Shown: in pieces, positions 42,869-50,781 of the stretch
Layout of the letters: the number at the start of each line of letters is the position of its first letter
How positions within the stretch are numbered: the stretch's first letter is position 1
Assembly (NCBI GenBank): GCA_000720845.1
Contig: JODU01000022.1
Coordinates: 1 to 64,000, forward strand
Direction: 5' to 3'
Source: Kitasatospora aureofaciens
GTDB taxonomy: Bacteria; Actinomycetota; Actinomycetes; Streptomycetales; Streptomycetaceae
DNA length: 64,000 bases
Made by a program: the position numbers and the translations under genes
Notes under the pieces: generated by a model
Seen by the model: only the letters and a program-made list of their open reading frames with translations
The model's database searches: none
Told to the model about the DNA's origin: nothing

Positions 42869-43327
42869 GTGAAGGTGTTCTTGGCGGGCTCGCGCACCCA
42901 CTACAGCGGTGACTGCCCGCCGCCGCACGACCGGGCGCCCGTCTTCACGGCGACGTTCGCGGTGGGGCGGCTGCCCGCCGAGTTCGGCTACCGCTGGGTG
43001 ACCGCGGACGGGTCGGTCTCCGAGCCGGGGTGGCGGACGCTGACCTTCCCGTCGGGCGGCGACCGCTCGCGCCAGGACGGCGTGGTGGTGACGACGCACG
43101 ACGACAGCGGCGCGTTCGAGAGCGCCGTGCGCGTGGAGGTGCGGACTCCGGTGCGGGCCACGTCGAACGCGGTGGCGTTCTCGGTGACCTGCGGGACCGG
43201 GACCGGGACGGAGACGGAGACCTCGACGGGCGAGGCCTCCCCCTCCGCTTCTCCCTCCGCTCCTTCTTCTCCTTCTGCTTCTGCTTCTGCTTCGGGTCAG
43301 GCGGCGCCGTTGAGGACCGGCAGGTAG
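42869..43327 (+). CDS. Ig-like extracellular domain fragment, N-terminus missing (possible gene remnant)
   Basis: About 152 residues. The domain (THYSGDCPPPHDRAPVFTAT, then GYRWVTADGSVSEPGWRTLT and VRATSNAVAFSVTC) is typical of streptomycete extracellular modules set after a membrane helix. The coding frame stays open upstream with Pro/Ser/Gly sequence (GEPSPSASPADGGGESGPAP), yet there is no ATG/GTG with a ribosome site, no signal peptide and no membrane segment. GTG 42869 is only the first possible start. The gene may be the tail of a lost receptor, for example a Ser/Thr kinase that I recall at this position in S. coelicolor (SCO1724). It overlaps the lipase end by 31 bases. Confidence 0.45.
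   Translation: MKVFLAGSRTHYSGDCPPPHDRAPVFTATFAVGRLPAEFGYRWVTADGSVSEPGWRTLTFPSGGDRSRQDGVVVTTHDDSGAFESAVRVEVRTPVRATSNAVAFSVTCGTGTGTETETSTGEASPSASPSAPSSPSASASASGQAAPLRTGR
43229..43297 (+). repeat. Pyrimidine-rich tract coding Ser/Pro/Ala repeats
   Basis: TCC/TCT/GCT/CCT triplets give a run of Ser, Pro and Ala at the C-terminus of the Ig-like fragment. Codons end in T far more often than in neighbouring genes. It lies against the 3' end of the convergent lipase gene. Confidence 0.65.
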
Positions 43328-44103
43328 CCGCCGGACTGGCCGGCCGCGGTGGGGTGGTACGACTCGCCGATGTTCAGCCAGTCGACGCTGTGCAGCCAGG
43401 AGCTGCCGGAGCACAGCTCGTGGCCGGTGAAGGTGGTGCGGACGTCGCCGAAGGTGAAGCCGTGGGCGGCGACGCGCTGGGCGATGACGGTGTTGAGGTG
43501 GTCGGAGGCCTTGTTGATCGCCGCCCGCTTGGTCTCGGACAGGCCGAGGCAGGTGGTGCCGAGCTTGTAGAAGCGCGGGTAGCCGATGACGACGACGTGG
43601 GCGTTCGGGGCCTTGTCGCCGATCGCCGAGTAGACGCCGTCGAGCTTGCCGGGCAGCGTCGAGTCGACGTACGCCTCCGCGGTGGCGATCCGCGACAGGC
43701 AGGAGCTGTCGGACTGGAGCACACACGTCGTCATGACGTCGGCGAACCCGGCGTCGTTGCCGCCGATGCTGATCGAGACCAGTCCGGTTCCGGAGCTGAG
43801 CGGGCCGAGCTGTCCGGCCAGAACATCACCCGTACGGGCGCCGGAACAGGCGGTGAAGTCGAACGTGGAGGGTGAGTGGGCGGCCGCCCACAGGTAGGGG
43901 TGGGACTTGGTGCTGCGCTTGCAGTCGCCGCTCGAGCTGATGTAGCTGCCCGCTCCGACCCCGGAGGAGTAGGAGTCGCCGAGGGCCACATAGCCGTCGG
44001 CTGCGGCGGGTTGGGCCGCCTGAGCGGTCGCGGCCCCGGTGAGGGCGGCGCCGGCGGCGAGGAGGAGTGAACTCAGGAAGCCGACAAGTCGGGAACGTCT
44101 CAT
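43297..44103 (-). CDS. Secreted SGNH/GDSL lipase
   Basis: 268 residues. Sec signal peptide ending near TAQAAQ (residue 30). SGNH blocks: GDSYSSG with nucleophile S44, SIGGND with the oxyanion Asn, and SYHPTAAG with H250. Six cysteines in the mature part fit the three disulfides of the Streptomyces rimosus and S. coelicolor GDSL lipases. ATG 44103 follows GGGAGG by five bases. Hydrolyses esters and lipids outside the cell. Monocistronic. Confidence 0.95.
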   Translation of the reverse strand: MRRSRLVGFLSSLLLAAGAALTGAATAQAAQPAAADGYVALGDSYSSGVGAGSYISSSGDCKRSTKSHPYLWAAAHSPSTFDFTACSGARTGDVLAGQLGPLSSGTGLVSISIGGNDAGFADVMTTCVLQSDSSCLSRIATAEAYVDSTLPGKLDGVYSAIGDKAPNAHVVVIGYPRFYKLGTTCLGLSETKRAAINKASDHLNTVIAQRVAAHGFTFGDVRTTFTGHELCSGSSWLHSVDWLNIGESYHPTAAGQSGGYLPVLNGAA

Positions 44104-44317
44104 GGAACCTCCCTTAGCAGGATTGCTGCCACGACCGTGGTAGCGGCTACGCGCGTCGACTGGAAGTGTGCATGCCAAAAATTGGCTGACACTCGTTCAA
44201 GTCCGGACGAAAACAGGGGGTTGGGGGACCGCGGGGTCGCCGTTCCTCGGCGTCCGCACGGTGCGTGAGCCCGGGAAAGCGGGTGCACGCGGCGGCCGGG
44301 TGCCGGATCATGGCGGC

Positions 44318-45412
44318 ATGTCCGTGAACCCGCACGAAGTCCTGCCGATCCGGCTCAACGTGGACGACAGCGACTCCCCGTCCGACGTCGTCGACGCGCT
44401 GTTCCTCGGCCGTTTCGCCACGGGTGAGCAGCCGTACTCGCACGCGGCGAACATCGACCGCGTACGGTCCGGCGCCACGCTGCTGCCGCCGGGCGCCCGC
44501 GTGCTGCGGATCGCCCGCGACGACGACCGCAGCGCGACGCTGGCGGAGGGCGACGGTTGGACCCTGCTGGTCTCGCGCTGGAACCGGGGCGCCGACGTCA
44601 CGGTGACGGCGACCAGCGCCGACCTCGCCGAGAAGGTGCTCGGCGAGGCGACGGACGGAGCCGCGGACGAGCCCGAGCCGCAGCCGGAGAACGTGACGAT
44701 GGGCTTCTGGTACGTCTCCCCGCGGCGCGGCCCGCACCGCACCACCCGTCAGATCGCCGCGGGCACCTGGGACGAGGTCCGGGCCAACTACACGGCGCCG
44801 GTCGCGGAGGCGATGGACGGCCTGATGAAGACGACGCCGGAGGACATCGCGGGCCGGCTGCTGCTCCTGCACGGGCCGCCGGGCACCGGCAAGACCTCGG
44901 CGCTGCGCACACTGGCCCGGTCCTGGCGGGACTGGTGCCAGGTGGACTGCGTCCTCGACCCGGAGCGGCTCTTCTCCGACGTCGGCTATCTGATGGACAT
45001 CGCCATCGGCGAGGAGGACGCGGCGGGCAAGGGCCGCTGGCGGCTGCTGTTGCTGGAGGACTGCGACGAACTGATCCGCGGCGAGGCCAAGCACACGGCG
45101 GGCCAGGCACTCTCCCGCCTGCTGAACCTCACCGACGGACTCCTCGGCCAGGGCCGCAACGTCCTGGTGGGCGTCACGACCAACGAGGACCTGGAACGGC
45201 TGCATCCCGCCGTCGTCCGCCCCGGCCGCTGCCTGGCCCGCATCGAGGTCGGCCCGCTGGCCCGGCGGGAGGCGGTGGACTGGCTGGGCACCGAGGAGGG
45301 GGTCGGCCGTGAGGGCGCCACCCTGGCCGAGCTGTACGCGCTGCGCAGGGGCACCTCGCCGACCGCGCTGCCGGAACCGCGGGCGGGCACGGAGGCCGGG
45401 CTGTACCTGTAG
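44318..45412 (+). CDS. AAA ATPase with DUF5925 domain
   Basis: 364 residues. The N-terminal region (about 1-130) matches the DUF5925 type seen in streptomycetes. The AAA core has Walker A LHGPPGTGKTS, Walker B LLLLEDCDEL, sensor VGVTTNED and arginine finger region HPAVVRPGRC. Soluble. ATG 44318 lacks a ribosome site; GATCAT six bases upstream hints at a leaderless message. Biological role unknown; such ATPases remodel proteins. Followed 34 bases later by a DUF72 gene, with possible co-transcription. Confidence 0.88.
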   Translation: MSVNPHEVLPIRLNVDDSDSPSDVVDALFLGRFATGEQPYSHAANIDRVRSGATLLPPGARVLRIARDDDRSATLAEGDGWTLLVSRWNRGADVTVTATSADLAEKVLGEATDGAADEPEPQPENVTMGFWYVSPRRGPHRTTRQIAAGTWDEVRANYTAPVAEAMDGLMKTTPEDIAGRLLLLHGPPGTGKTSALRTLARSWRDWCQVDCVLDPERLFSDVGYLMDIAIGEEDAAGKGRWRLLLLEDCDELIRGEAKHTAGQALSRLLNLTDGLLGQGRNVLVGVTTNEDLERLHPAVVRPGRCLARIEVGPLARREAVDWLGTEEGVGREGATLAELYALRRGTSPTALPEPRAGTEAGLYL

Positions 45413-45446
45413 CCCGGCATCGGCGGCTCGGTGCTTTCATGAGGGT

Positions 45447-46280
45447 ATGACCCTGTTCGTCGGCACGTCGGGCTGGCAGTACCGGGACTGGCGGGATGCC
45501 CTCTACCCGCCCGGTCTGCCCGTCCGGCTCTGGCTGGAGCGCTACGCGGCCGCCTTCGCGACGGTCGAGATCAACAACGCCTTCTACCGCCTGCCCACCC
45601 GGGAGACCTTCGCGGCGTGGCGCGCGCGGGTGCCGCCGGACTTCACGGTCGCGGTCAAGGCGAGCCGCTACCTGACGCACATCAAACGCCTGCGCGACCC
45701 GGCGGAACCGGTCGACCGCCTGATGACCCACGCGGCCGGGCTGGGCGACCGCCTCGGTCCGGTCCTGCTGCAACTGCCGCCGACCCTGCGCGCCGACCCG
45801 GACCTCCTGGACGCCTGCCTGGCCTGCTTCCCGCCCGGCACCCGGGTCGCGGTGGAACCCCGGCACGCGTCGTGGTGGACGCCCGAGGTCCGCGAGGTCC
45901 TCGTGTCCCGGCGCGCGGCCCTGTGCTGGGCGGACGTCCGCGCCCGCCCGGTCACCCCGCTGTGGCGCACCACCGACTGGGGTTACGTCCGCTTCCACCA
46001 GGGCCGGGCCGCTGCCTGGCCGCACTACGGCCGCCGCTCCCTGGCGACCTGGGCCGACCGCATCGCGACGACCTGGCCGGACACGAGCGACGTCCACGTG
46101 TACTTCAACAACGACCCGAACGCGGCAGCGGTGACCGACGCGACGCTGTTCGCCAGACTGGCCCGCGCTGCGAACCTGACGGTCACCAGAACGCCGCAAG
46201 GGGCGCGGGGAACTGCGCGACCAGCCACAACGCGCCCGCAGCCAAGAGCGAACCCCACCCAAGACGGCGCTCACCCATAA
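45447..46280 (+). CDS. DUF72 (YecE-like) family protein
   Basis: 277 residues. TIM-barrel DUF72 family: starts LFVGTSGWQYRDWRDALYPP, then VEINNAFYRLP, FTVAVKASRYLTHIKRL, QLPPTLRADPDLLDACL, VAVEPRHASWW and VYFNNDPNAAAVTDA. Function unknown across bacteria. The last 28 residues (after TRTPQG) are translated from a common streptomycete intergenic repeat, so the natural C-terminus has been extended by read-through into it. ATG 45447. Confidence 0.9.
   Translation: MTLFVGTSGWQYRDWRDALYPPGLPVRLWLERYAAAFATVEINNAFYRLPTRETFAAWRARVPPDFTVAVKASRYLTHIKRLRDPAEPVDRLMTHAAGLGDRLGPVLLQLPPTLRADPDLLDACLACFPPGTRVAVEPRHASWWTPEVREVLVSRRAALCWADVRARPVTPLWRTTDWGYVRFHQGRAAAWPHYGRRSLATWADRIATTWPDTSDVHVYFNNDPNAAAVTDATLFARLARAANLTVTRTPQGARGTARPATTRPQPRANPTQDGAHP
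46198..46246. repeat. Streptomyces-type interspersed intergenic repeat
   Basis: Contains GGGGCGCGGGGAACTGCGCG followed by ACCAGCCACAACGCGCCCGC. I recognise this as a short element found many times between genes in streptomycete genomes. It lies between convergent genes, here inside the 3' coding end of the DUF72 gene. Copy number cannot be judged from one window. Confidence 0.7.
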
Positions 46281-46636
46281 GCCACCCGCAGGGCGTCCCG
46301 CACCGCGGCGAGCGCGTCCCCCTCGGTGAGTCCCAGCCGCCGAGCCCGCTCGGCATATCCCCGCGCCGCCGCGGCCACCTCCCGCTCCGCGGCAGAGCCC
46401 GCGGCAGCGACATATGTTCCGTTGCGCCCCCGCGTCTCGATCACCCCGTCCGCCTCCAGCGCCCGGTACGCCTTGGCGACCGTGTTCGGGGCGAGCCCCA
46501 GGGACTCGGCCAGTCCGCGCACGGTGGGCAGCCGGTACCCGACCGGCAGCGCTCCCGACCGCGCCTGTGCGGAGATCTGCGCGCGCACCTGCTCGTAGGG
46601 CGGCGTGCCGTCGTCGATACGGATCTTCAAGGTCAC
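46271..46636 (-). CDS. GntR-family regulator (YtrA-type, short)
   Basis: 121 residues. GntR winged helix LPTVRGLAESLGLAPNTVAK followed by a short helical tail (EVAAAARGYAERARRLGLTE), the YtrA architecture without a ligand domain. GTG 46636 sits six bases after GACAAT with no ribosome site, so probably leaderless. YtrA-type genes usually precede ABC transporters; none is adjacent here. Overlaps the end of the DUF72 gene by 10 bases. Confidence 0.9.
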   Translation of the reverse strand: MTLKIRIDDGTPPYEQVRAQISAQARSGALPVGYRLPTVRGLAESLGLAPNTVAKAYRALEADGVIETRGRNGTYVAAAGSAAEREVAAAARGYAERARRLGLTEGDALAAVRDALRVAYG

Positions 46637-46707
46637 CCGGCGATTGTCCCGTATCCCCGCGAAAATGAGAGGCACCCGACCGCCCGGCCGCCGTAGCGTG
46701 CGCCCCC

Positions 46708-47634
46708 ATGACTGTTCTCGTACGCGATCTGCGCCCCGACGACCCGGCCGATGTCGCGGCCTTCGCCCAGGTCCGCCACCGGGCCCTGCCGTTCGTCCTG
46801 TGGACGCCGGAAGCCGTCGTGCACCGGCTCGTCCACACCCACCCGGACGCCCGGAGCCGGTCCCTGGTGGCGGAGGAGGACGGCGAGGTGATCGGCACGG
46901 CCCAGATCGGGCTGGTGCACGACAGCCCGGAGCCCGGTCAGGGCTTCCTGAACGTCTACGTCGACCCGCGGCGGTGCCGGCGCGGGGCCGGCGGCCTGCT
47001 GGTGCGTACGGCCGAGGAGCACCTGGCCCGCGAGGGCGCGACGAAGCTGTACTCCTGGGTGCTGGACGGCCCGGCCGACCTGGCCTTCGCCGAGCGGCAC
47101 GGCTACGCGCGCAGGCGTGCCGCGCACTTCCTCCGGCTGGACCTGGCGAACGCCACGCTCCCGCCCCTGGGGCCCCCTCCCCCGGGTGTCGAACTGCGCA
47201 CCGCCGCCGACTTCGCGGACGACCCCCGGGCCGTGTTCGAGCTGGACGCGGAGACGGTGGCGGACGAACCGAGCGACGTCGACGTCGAGTTCACGGACTA
47301 CGAGGCGTGGCTCGCGGAGTCCTGGCGGCACCCGCTGCTGCACCGGGAACTGACCACGGTCGTGGTCGTCGACGGCCGCCCGGCCGCCTTCAGCGTCGCC
47401 TACACCGACGGCACCCGGTACGCGACCGCGATGACGGGCACGGTCCGCGCGCAGCGCGGCCGGGGCCTGGCCAAGCTCGCCAAGACCGACTCCCTGCGCC
47501 GGGCCCGCGCGGCCGGGTACACGGAGGCGCTCACCGGCAACGACACCGGCAACGGCCCGATGCTCGCCATCAACAAGTGGCTCGGGTACGAGATCTGCGC
47601 GACGGAGGTGCGCCATGTCCGCGAACTCGGCTGA
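46708..47634 (+). CDS. GNAT acetyltransferase with two GNAT-like domains
   Basis: 308 residues. N-terminal GNAT domain: VIGTAQIGLVHDSPEPGQGF, then RCRRGAGGLLVRTAEEHL (acetyl-CoA loop). A second GNAT-like half has GTVRAQRGRGLAKLAKTDSL. Tandem GNATs of this size occur in streptomycetes near drug resistance or unknown loci. ATG 46708; TAGCGT eight bases upstream suggests a leaderless mRNA. Overlaps the next gene by 20 bases. Substrate unknown. Confidence 0.88.
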   Translation: MTVLVRDLRPDDPADVAAFAQVRHRALPFVLWTPEAVVHRLVHTHPDARSRSLVAEEDGEVIGTAQIGLVHDSPEPGQGFLNVYVDPRRCRRGAGGLLVRTAEEHLAREGATKLYSWVLDGPADLAFAERHGYARRRAAHFLRLDLANATLPPLGPPPPGVELRTAADFADDPRAVFELDAETVADEPSDVDVEFTDYEAWLAESWRHPLLHRELTTVVVVDGRPAAFSVAYTDGTRYATAMTGTVRAQRGRGLAKLAKTDSLRRARAAGYTEALTGNDTGNGPMLAINKWLGYEICATEVRHVRELG

Positions 47635-48103
47635 GTTGAGCGTCGTACTGGTCAAGGCGGGCCGGACGAAGATCCGGTACGCGGCCACGCCGCTGCACGA
47701 CGACGGCACCCGCCTCGCCGTCCGCGCCCCCTGGGCCGGGGACGGCGTGCGCGACTTCGGCTTCGTGCGCTTCGAGGCCGGGGACGTCTTCACCGAGTAC
47801 TACTGGCGCGACCGGTGGTACTCGGTGAAGGAGGTCAGGACCGCGGCCGGTGTGCTGAAGGGCTGGTACTGCGACGTCACCCGCCCCGCCGTCCTGACCG
47901 GCGCGGAACTGGTCGTCGAGGACCTCGACCTGGACCTGTGGCGCTCCGCCGACGGCACGGACGTACGGCGCCTGGACGAGGACGAGTTCGCCGGGAGCGG
48001 GCTGGCGGACCGGGACCCCGGGGCGGCTGCCGCCGCGGTGGCCGCACTGGACGAACTGGAGCGGCTGGCCCGCGGCGAGGGCTTCACCGGCCTGCTGGAG
48101 TGA
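47615..48103 (+). CDS. DUF402 domain protein
   Basis: 162 residues. The DUF402 core is WYSVKEVRTAAGVLKGWYCD, followed by LDLWRSADGTDVRRLDEDEF with conserved acidic residues. Relatives include metal-dependent nucleoside-diphosphate phosphatases and the FAU-1 RNA-binding domain. ATG 47615 follows GGAGG and lies inside the end of the GNAT gene, so the two are translationally coupled. Cytosolic. Precise role unknown. Confidence 0.85.
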   Translation: MSANSAELSVVLVKAGRTKIRYAATPLHDDGTRLAVRAPWAGDGVRDFGFVRFEAGDVFTEYYWRDRWYSVKEVRTAAGVLKGWYCDVTRPAVLTGAELVVEDLDLDLWRSADGTDVRRLDEDEFAGSGLADRDPGAAAAAVAALDELERLARGEGFTGLLE

Positions 48104-48141
48104 CGGCTCCACCGGTCCGCCGGCATCGCCCGCCGCGCGGC

Positions 48142-48758
48142 TCACCCGTACGTCGCCACCACCGCGTACCGCTCGTCCGTCACCTGCCCGCCCCACAGCG
48201 AGGGGTCGTCCGACAGCCGCTCCACCCGCGCCTGCCCGGCGAGCGGGCCGAGCAGGGCGGTGAGCCGGTCGGCGGGTATGCCGACGGGGGCGACGCTCCC
48301 CCACACGCCCTCGACCAGGACCAGCCGCCCTCCGGGGCGCAGCAACTGCCGCCAGTGGCGCAGGGCCCGGCCGGGATCGGGCAGCGTCCACAGGACGTGC
48401 CGGACCAGCACGGCGTCGAAGCGCTGCTCGCCCACGGGCGGTGCCGCGGCGTCACCGGAGAGGAACACCGCGTCACGACCGGCGAGTTTGGTCCTGGCCA
48501 GCTCCACCATGGCCGGGGAGAGGTCGACGCCGGTGACGCGGTGCCCTGCTCGGCCGCGAGGAGTGACAGGCTGCCGGTGCCGCAGCCCAGGTCGAGGACG
48601 TCGCCGGGCCGCTCGGGCAGCCAGGAGGCCAGCCGGGCGGCCCAGGCCCGGCGCACGTCCGGGTCGCGCAGGCCGTGGTCCGGTTCGTCGTCGAAGGAGG
48701 CGGCCAGCGCGTCCCAGTCGGTACCCGGCGCGGTCGTTCCGTCACTGTTCCCACTCAT
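48142..48758 (-). pseudogene. SAM-dependent methyltransferase with a one-base frameshift
   Basis: The 5' frame starts at ATG 48758 (MSGNSDGTTAPGTDWD) and holds motif I VLDLGCGTGSLSLLAAEQG. The 3' frame continues with VDLSPAMVELARTKLAGRDA and FDAVLVRHVLWTLPDPGRAL to a stop at 48142. The frames join near 48543 if one base is restored: the minus strand reads GAGCAGGGCACCGCGTC where GGCCACC would give the expected HRVTGVD. The span is 617 bases, one short of 206 codons. Either a real single-base deletion or a sequencing error. Restored, it would be a class I small-molecule methyltransferase. Confidence 0.85.
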
Positions 48759-48767
48759 GCGCCCAGG

Positions 48768-48826
48768 GTGACACCCGCCACTGACAACGGAGTCGGGGCG
48801 CCGGAACGTGACAACCGCCACTGACA
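48768..48826. repeat. Tandem direct repeats upstream of methyltransferase
   Basis: GTGACACCCGCCACTGACA (48768-48786) and GTGACAACCGCCACTGACA (48808-48826) differ at one base and are 40 bases apart. Each holds two TGACA half-units 13 bases apart. They start ten bases before the methyltransferase ATG and lie 84 bases upstream of the 44-codon gene. Likely a regulator-binding array. Confidence 0.6.
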
Positions 48827-48909
48827 GGGATGCATCGATGAGTGAGTCTCGGGGAAAGGGTCTACCTCCGTGAGAACGCGGAACCCGGTGGATCCGTAAG
48901 GAGGCAGCC

Positions 48910-49044
48910 ATGCGCCGTCTGACCGTGCAGAAGCCCCTGAAGAAGACCGACGCCCGCCGAGTCCGCGAGGAGCCCGACGAGCGCCCCTCGATGCGCCCGG
49001 AGGTCCGCAAGGACATCGCGCGCACCTGGTGGCCGGAGAGCTGA
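48910..49044 (+). CDS. 44-residue hypothetical protein
   Basis: ATG 48910 is preceded by AAGGAGG at optimal spacing (six bases), one of the best ribosome sites in the window. The product (MRRLTVQKPLKKTDARRVRE, ending ARTWWPES) is very charged, with a Trp-Trp pair near the C-terminus. No signal peptide. Third-codon GC is high, supporting a real gene. It lies alone between the frameshifted methyltransferase and a GNAT gene. Unknown function; a peptide precursor or small regulator are untested options. Confidence 0.6.
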   Translation: MRRLTVQKPLKKTDARRVREEPDERPSMRPEVRKDIARTWWPES

Positions 49045-49068
49045 CCGGCAGGCCGGGCATGAGACGCC

Positions 49069-49536
49069 TCAGAGCAGCCGCTTGCGGTAGTGGACGCGGT
49101 CGTAGGGCCCGTCCACCCGGCGTTCCACCACTTCGTACCCGTACCTCGGATAGATCTTCTGGTTCTCCCACATCATCGCGTTCGTGTAGAGCCTGACCTC
49201 GGGCAGGCCCAGCGCACGGGCGTGCGCGTCCACGAACCCCAGCAGCCGCCGTCCCACCCCCCTGCCGTGCGCGTCGGGGTGGACGGCGATGCTGTCGAGG
49301 AGGAGATGGTCCGCGTGTGCCTCCAGGACGACGAGGCCCACGGGTCCCGTCAGGCCCGCGCCCGGCTCCTCGGTGACGAACACCTTCCCCGCCGCCACGT
49401 TCGCCGCGTGGTCCGCCTCCATGGGCTGCGGCACCACCCCGATGCGCTCGACGTAGGGCCGGTACGCGGCATCGGTCACGGCCTTGACCGCCGGCACGTC
49501 CGAGGTGACCGCCTGCCTGATCCGCTCTCGTTCCAT
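49069..49536 (-). CDS. GNAT-family N-acetyltransferase
   Basis: 155 residues, a single GNAT fold. The acetyl-CoA loop is HPDAHGRGVGRRLLGFVDAH, followed by VRLYTNAMMWENQKIYPRYG and YEVVERRVDG. ATG 49536 is exactly seven bases after TACCGT (49544-49549), so probably leaderless. Substrate unknown. It ends 24 bases from the 44-codon gene, convergent. Confidence 0.93.
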   Translation of the reverse strand: MERERIRQAVTSDVPAVKAVTDAAYRPYVERIGVVPQPMEADHAANVAAGKVFVTEEPGAGLTGPVGLVVLEAHADHLLLDSIAVHPDAHGRGVGRRLLGFVDAHARALGLPEVRLYTNAMMWENQKIYPRYGYEVVERRVDGPYDRVHYRKRLL

Positions 49537-49713
49537 GCCGCGAACGGTAGCTACCTCAGCCCAGCCTGAGCACTCCCTTAACGCGACCATAAGGATCTCC
49601 GTCACCCGCCTCCAGCAGGCGATTCCACGGTTCCTTGGGGCTAGCTTGCTGATCGACCCCACGGGCTCCGGCCCGGGTTCCGGCATCCCCAGTGACCGTT
49701 TCGAGGAGTTCCC

Positions 49714-50766
49714 ATGCCCGCACCGTCCGCGCCCCGCAGGGTGGCAGCCGTCGCCGTCGTCGGTCTCGCCCCGCTCGCCCTGACCTCGTTGGCCGCCGCC
49801 CCCGCCTCGGCGCACGGTTCGATGGGCGACCCGGTCAGCCGGGTGTCGCAGTGCCACGCCGAGGGGCCCGAGAACCCGAAGTCGGCCGCGTGCAAGGCGG
49901 CGGTCGCGGCGGGCGGCACACAGGCGCTCTACGACTGGAACGGCATCCGCATCGGCAACGCCGCCGGCAAGCACCAGGAGCTCATCCCGGACGGCAAGCT
50001 GTGCAGCGCCAACGACCCGGCCTTCAAGGGCATGGACCTGGCCCGCGCCGACTGGCCCGCGACCGGCGTGAGCAGCGGCTCGTACACCTTCAAGTACCGC
50101 GTGACGGCCCCGCACAAGGGCACCTTCAAGGTGTACATCACCAAGCCCGGATACGACCCGTCGCAGCCGCTCGGCTGGGGCGACCTCGACCTGTCCGCGC
50201 CGGTGGCGACCGCCACCGACCCGGTCGCCTCGGGGGGCTTCTACACGTTCTCCGGCACGCTGCCCGAGCGGTCCGGCAAGCACCTGCTGTACGCGGTGTG
50301 GCAGCGCTCGGACAGCCCGGAGGCGTTCTACTCCTGTTCGGACGTCTCCTTCGGGGGCGGCAGCGGCACGGCGGCCGGCGACTCGGCGGGCGCCGCCGCT
50401 CCGGCCCCCGAGGCGTCCGCTCCGTCCGAGGAGCAGATCGCGGCCGCCGCCGACAAGTCGACGATCGAGCACCACGGTCACGGCGACCAGGACGCCGGGA
50501 CGACGACGGACCCGGCCGACCCGGCCGACCCGGCCACTCCGGCTTTCGAGGCCGCCCCGGACACCCCGGAGGAGGCCTCCGGCGACGCCGCCGAGCCCAA
50601 CCAGGTCAAGGCCGCCGGCGGGGGCACCGAGAACCTCGCCGAGACCGGCGGGGACGGCACCACGCCCTACATCGCGGTCGGTGGTGCCGCCGCCCTGGCG
50701 CTCGGCGCGGCCGTGATGTTCGCGTCCGTGCGCCGGCGGGCCGCCGGGGGCAGGCACAGCGGCTGA
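49714..50766 (+). CDS. AA10 lytic polysaccharide monooxygenase with LAXTG sortase anchor
   Basis: 350 residues. Signal peptide cut after ASA leaves His34 as mature residue 1 (HGSMGDP), the copper brace histidine. The AA10 core continues with YDWNGIRIGNAAGKHQELIP, DGKLCSANDPAFKGMDLA and YAVWQRSDSPEAFYSCSDV. A Pro/Ala/Asp-rich linker (about 215-305) follows, then LAETG (308-312), a hydrophobic helix and RRRAAGG. That is a class E sortase signal, so the enzyme should be wall-anchored rather than free. Oxidatively cleaves chitin or cellulose. An 18-base-pair terminator follows. Confidence 0.93.
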   Translation: MPAPSAPRRVAAVAVVGLAPLALTSLAAAPASAHGSMGDPVSRVSQCHAEGPENPKSAACKAAVAAGGTQALYDWNGIRIGNAAGKHQELIPDGKLCSANDPAFKGMDLARADWPATGVSSGSYTFKYRVTAPHKGTFKVYITKPGYDPSQPLGWGDLDLSAPVATATDPVASGGFYTFSGTLPERSGKHLLYAVWQRSDSPEAFYSCSDVSFGGGSGTAAGDSAGAAAPAPEASAPSEEQIAAAADKSTIEHHGHGDQDAGTTTDPADPADPATPAFEAAPDTPEEASGDAAEPNQVKAAGGGTENLAETGGDGTTPYIAVGGAAALALGAAVMFASVRRRAAGGRHSG

Positions 50767-50781
50767 CCCCGGGCACGGGGG

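Noticed and set aside
42695..43726. Long minus-strand frame across the sigma and lipase gap
   Set aside because: Arginine-rich and crossing the lipase gene in the wrong frame; no start site or domain.
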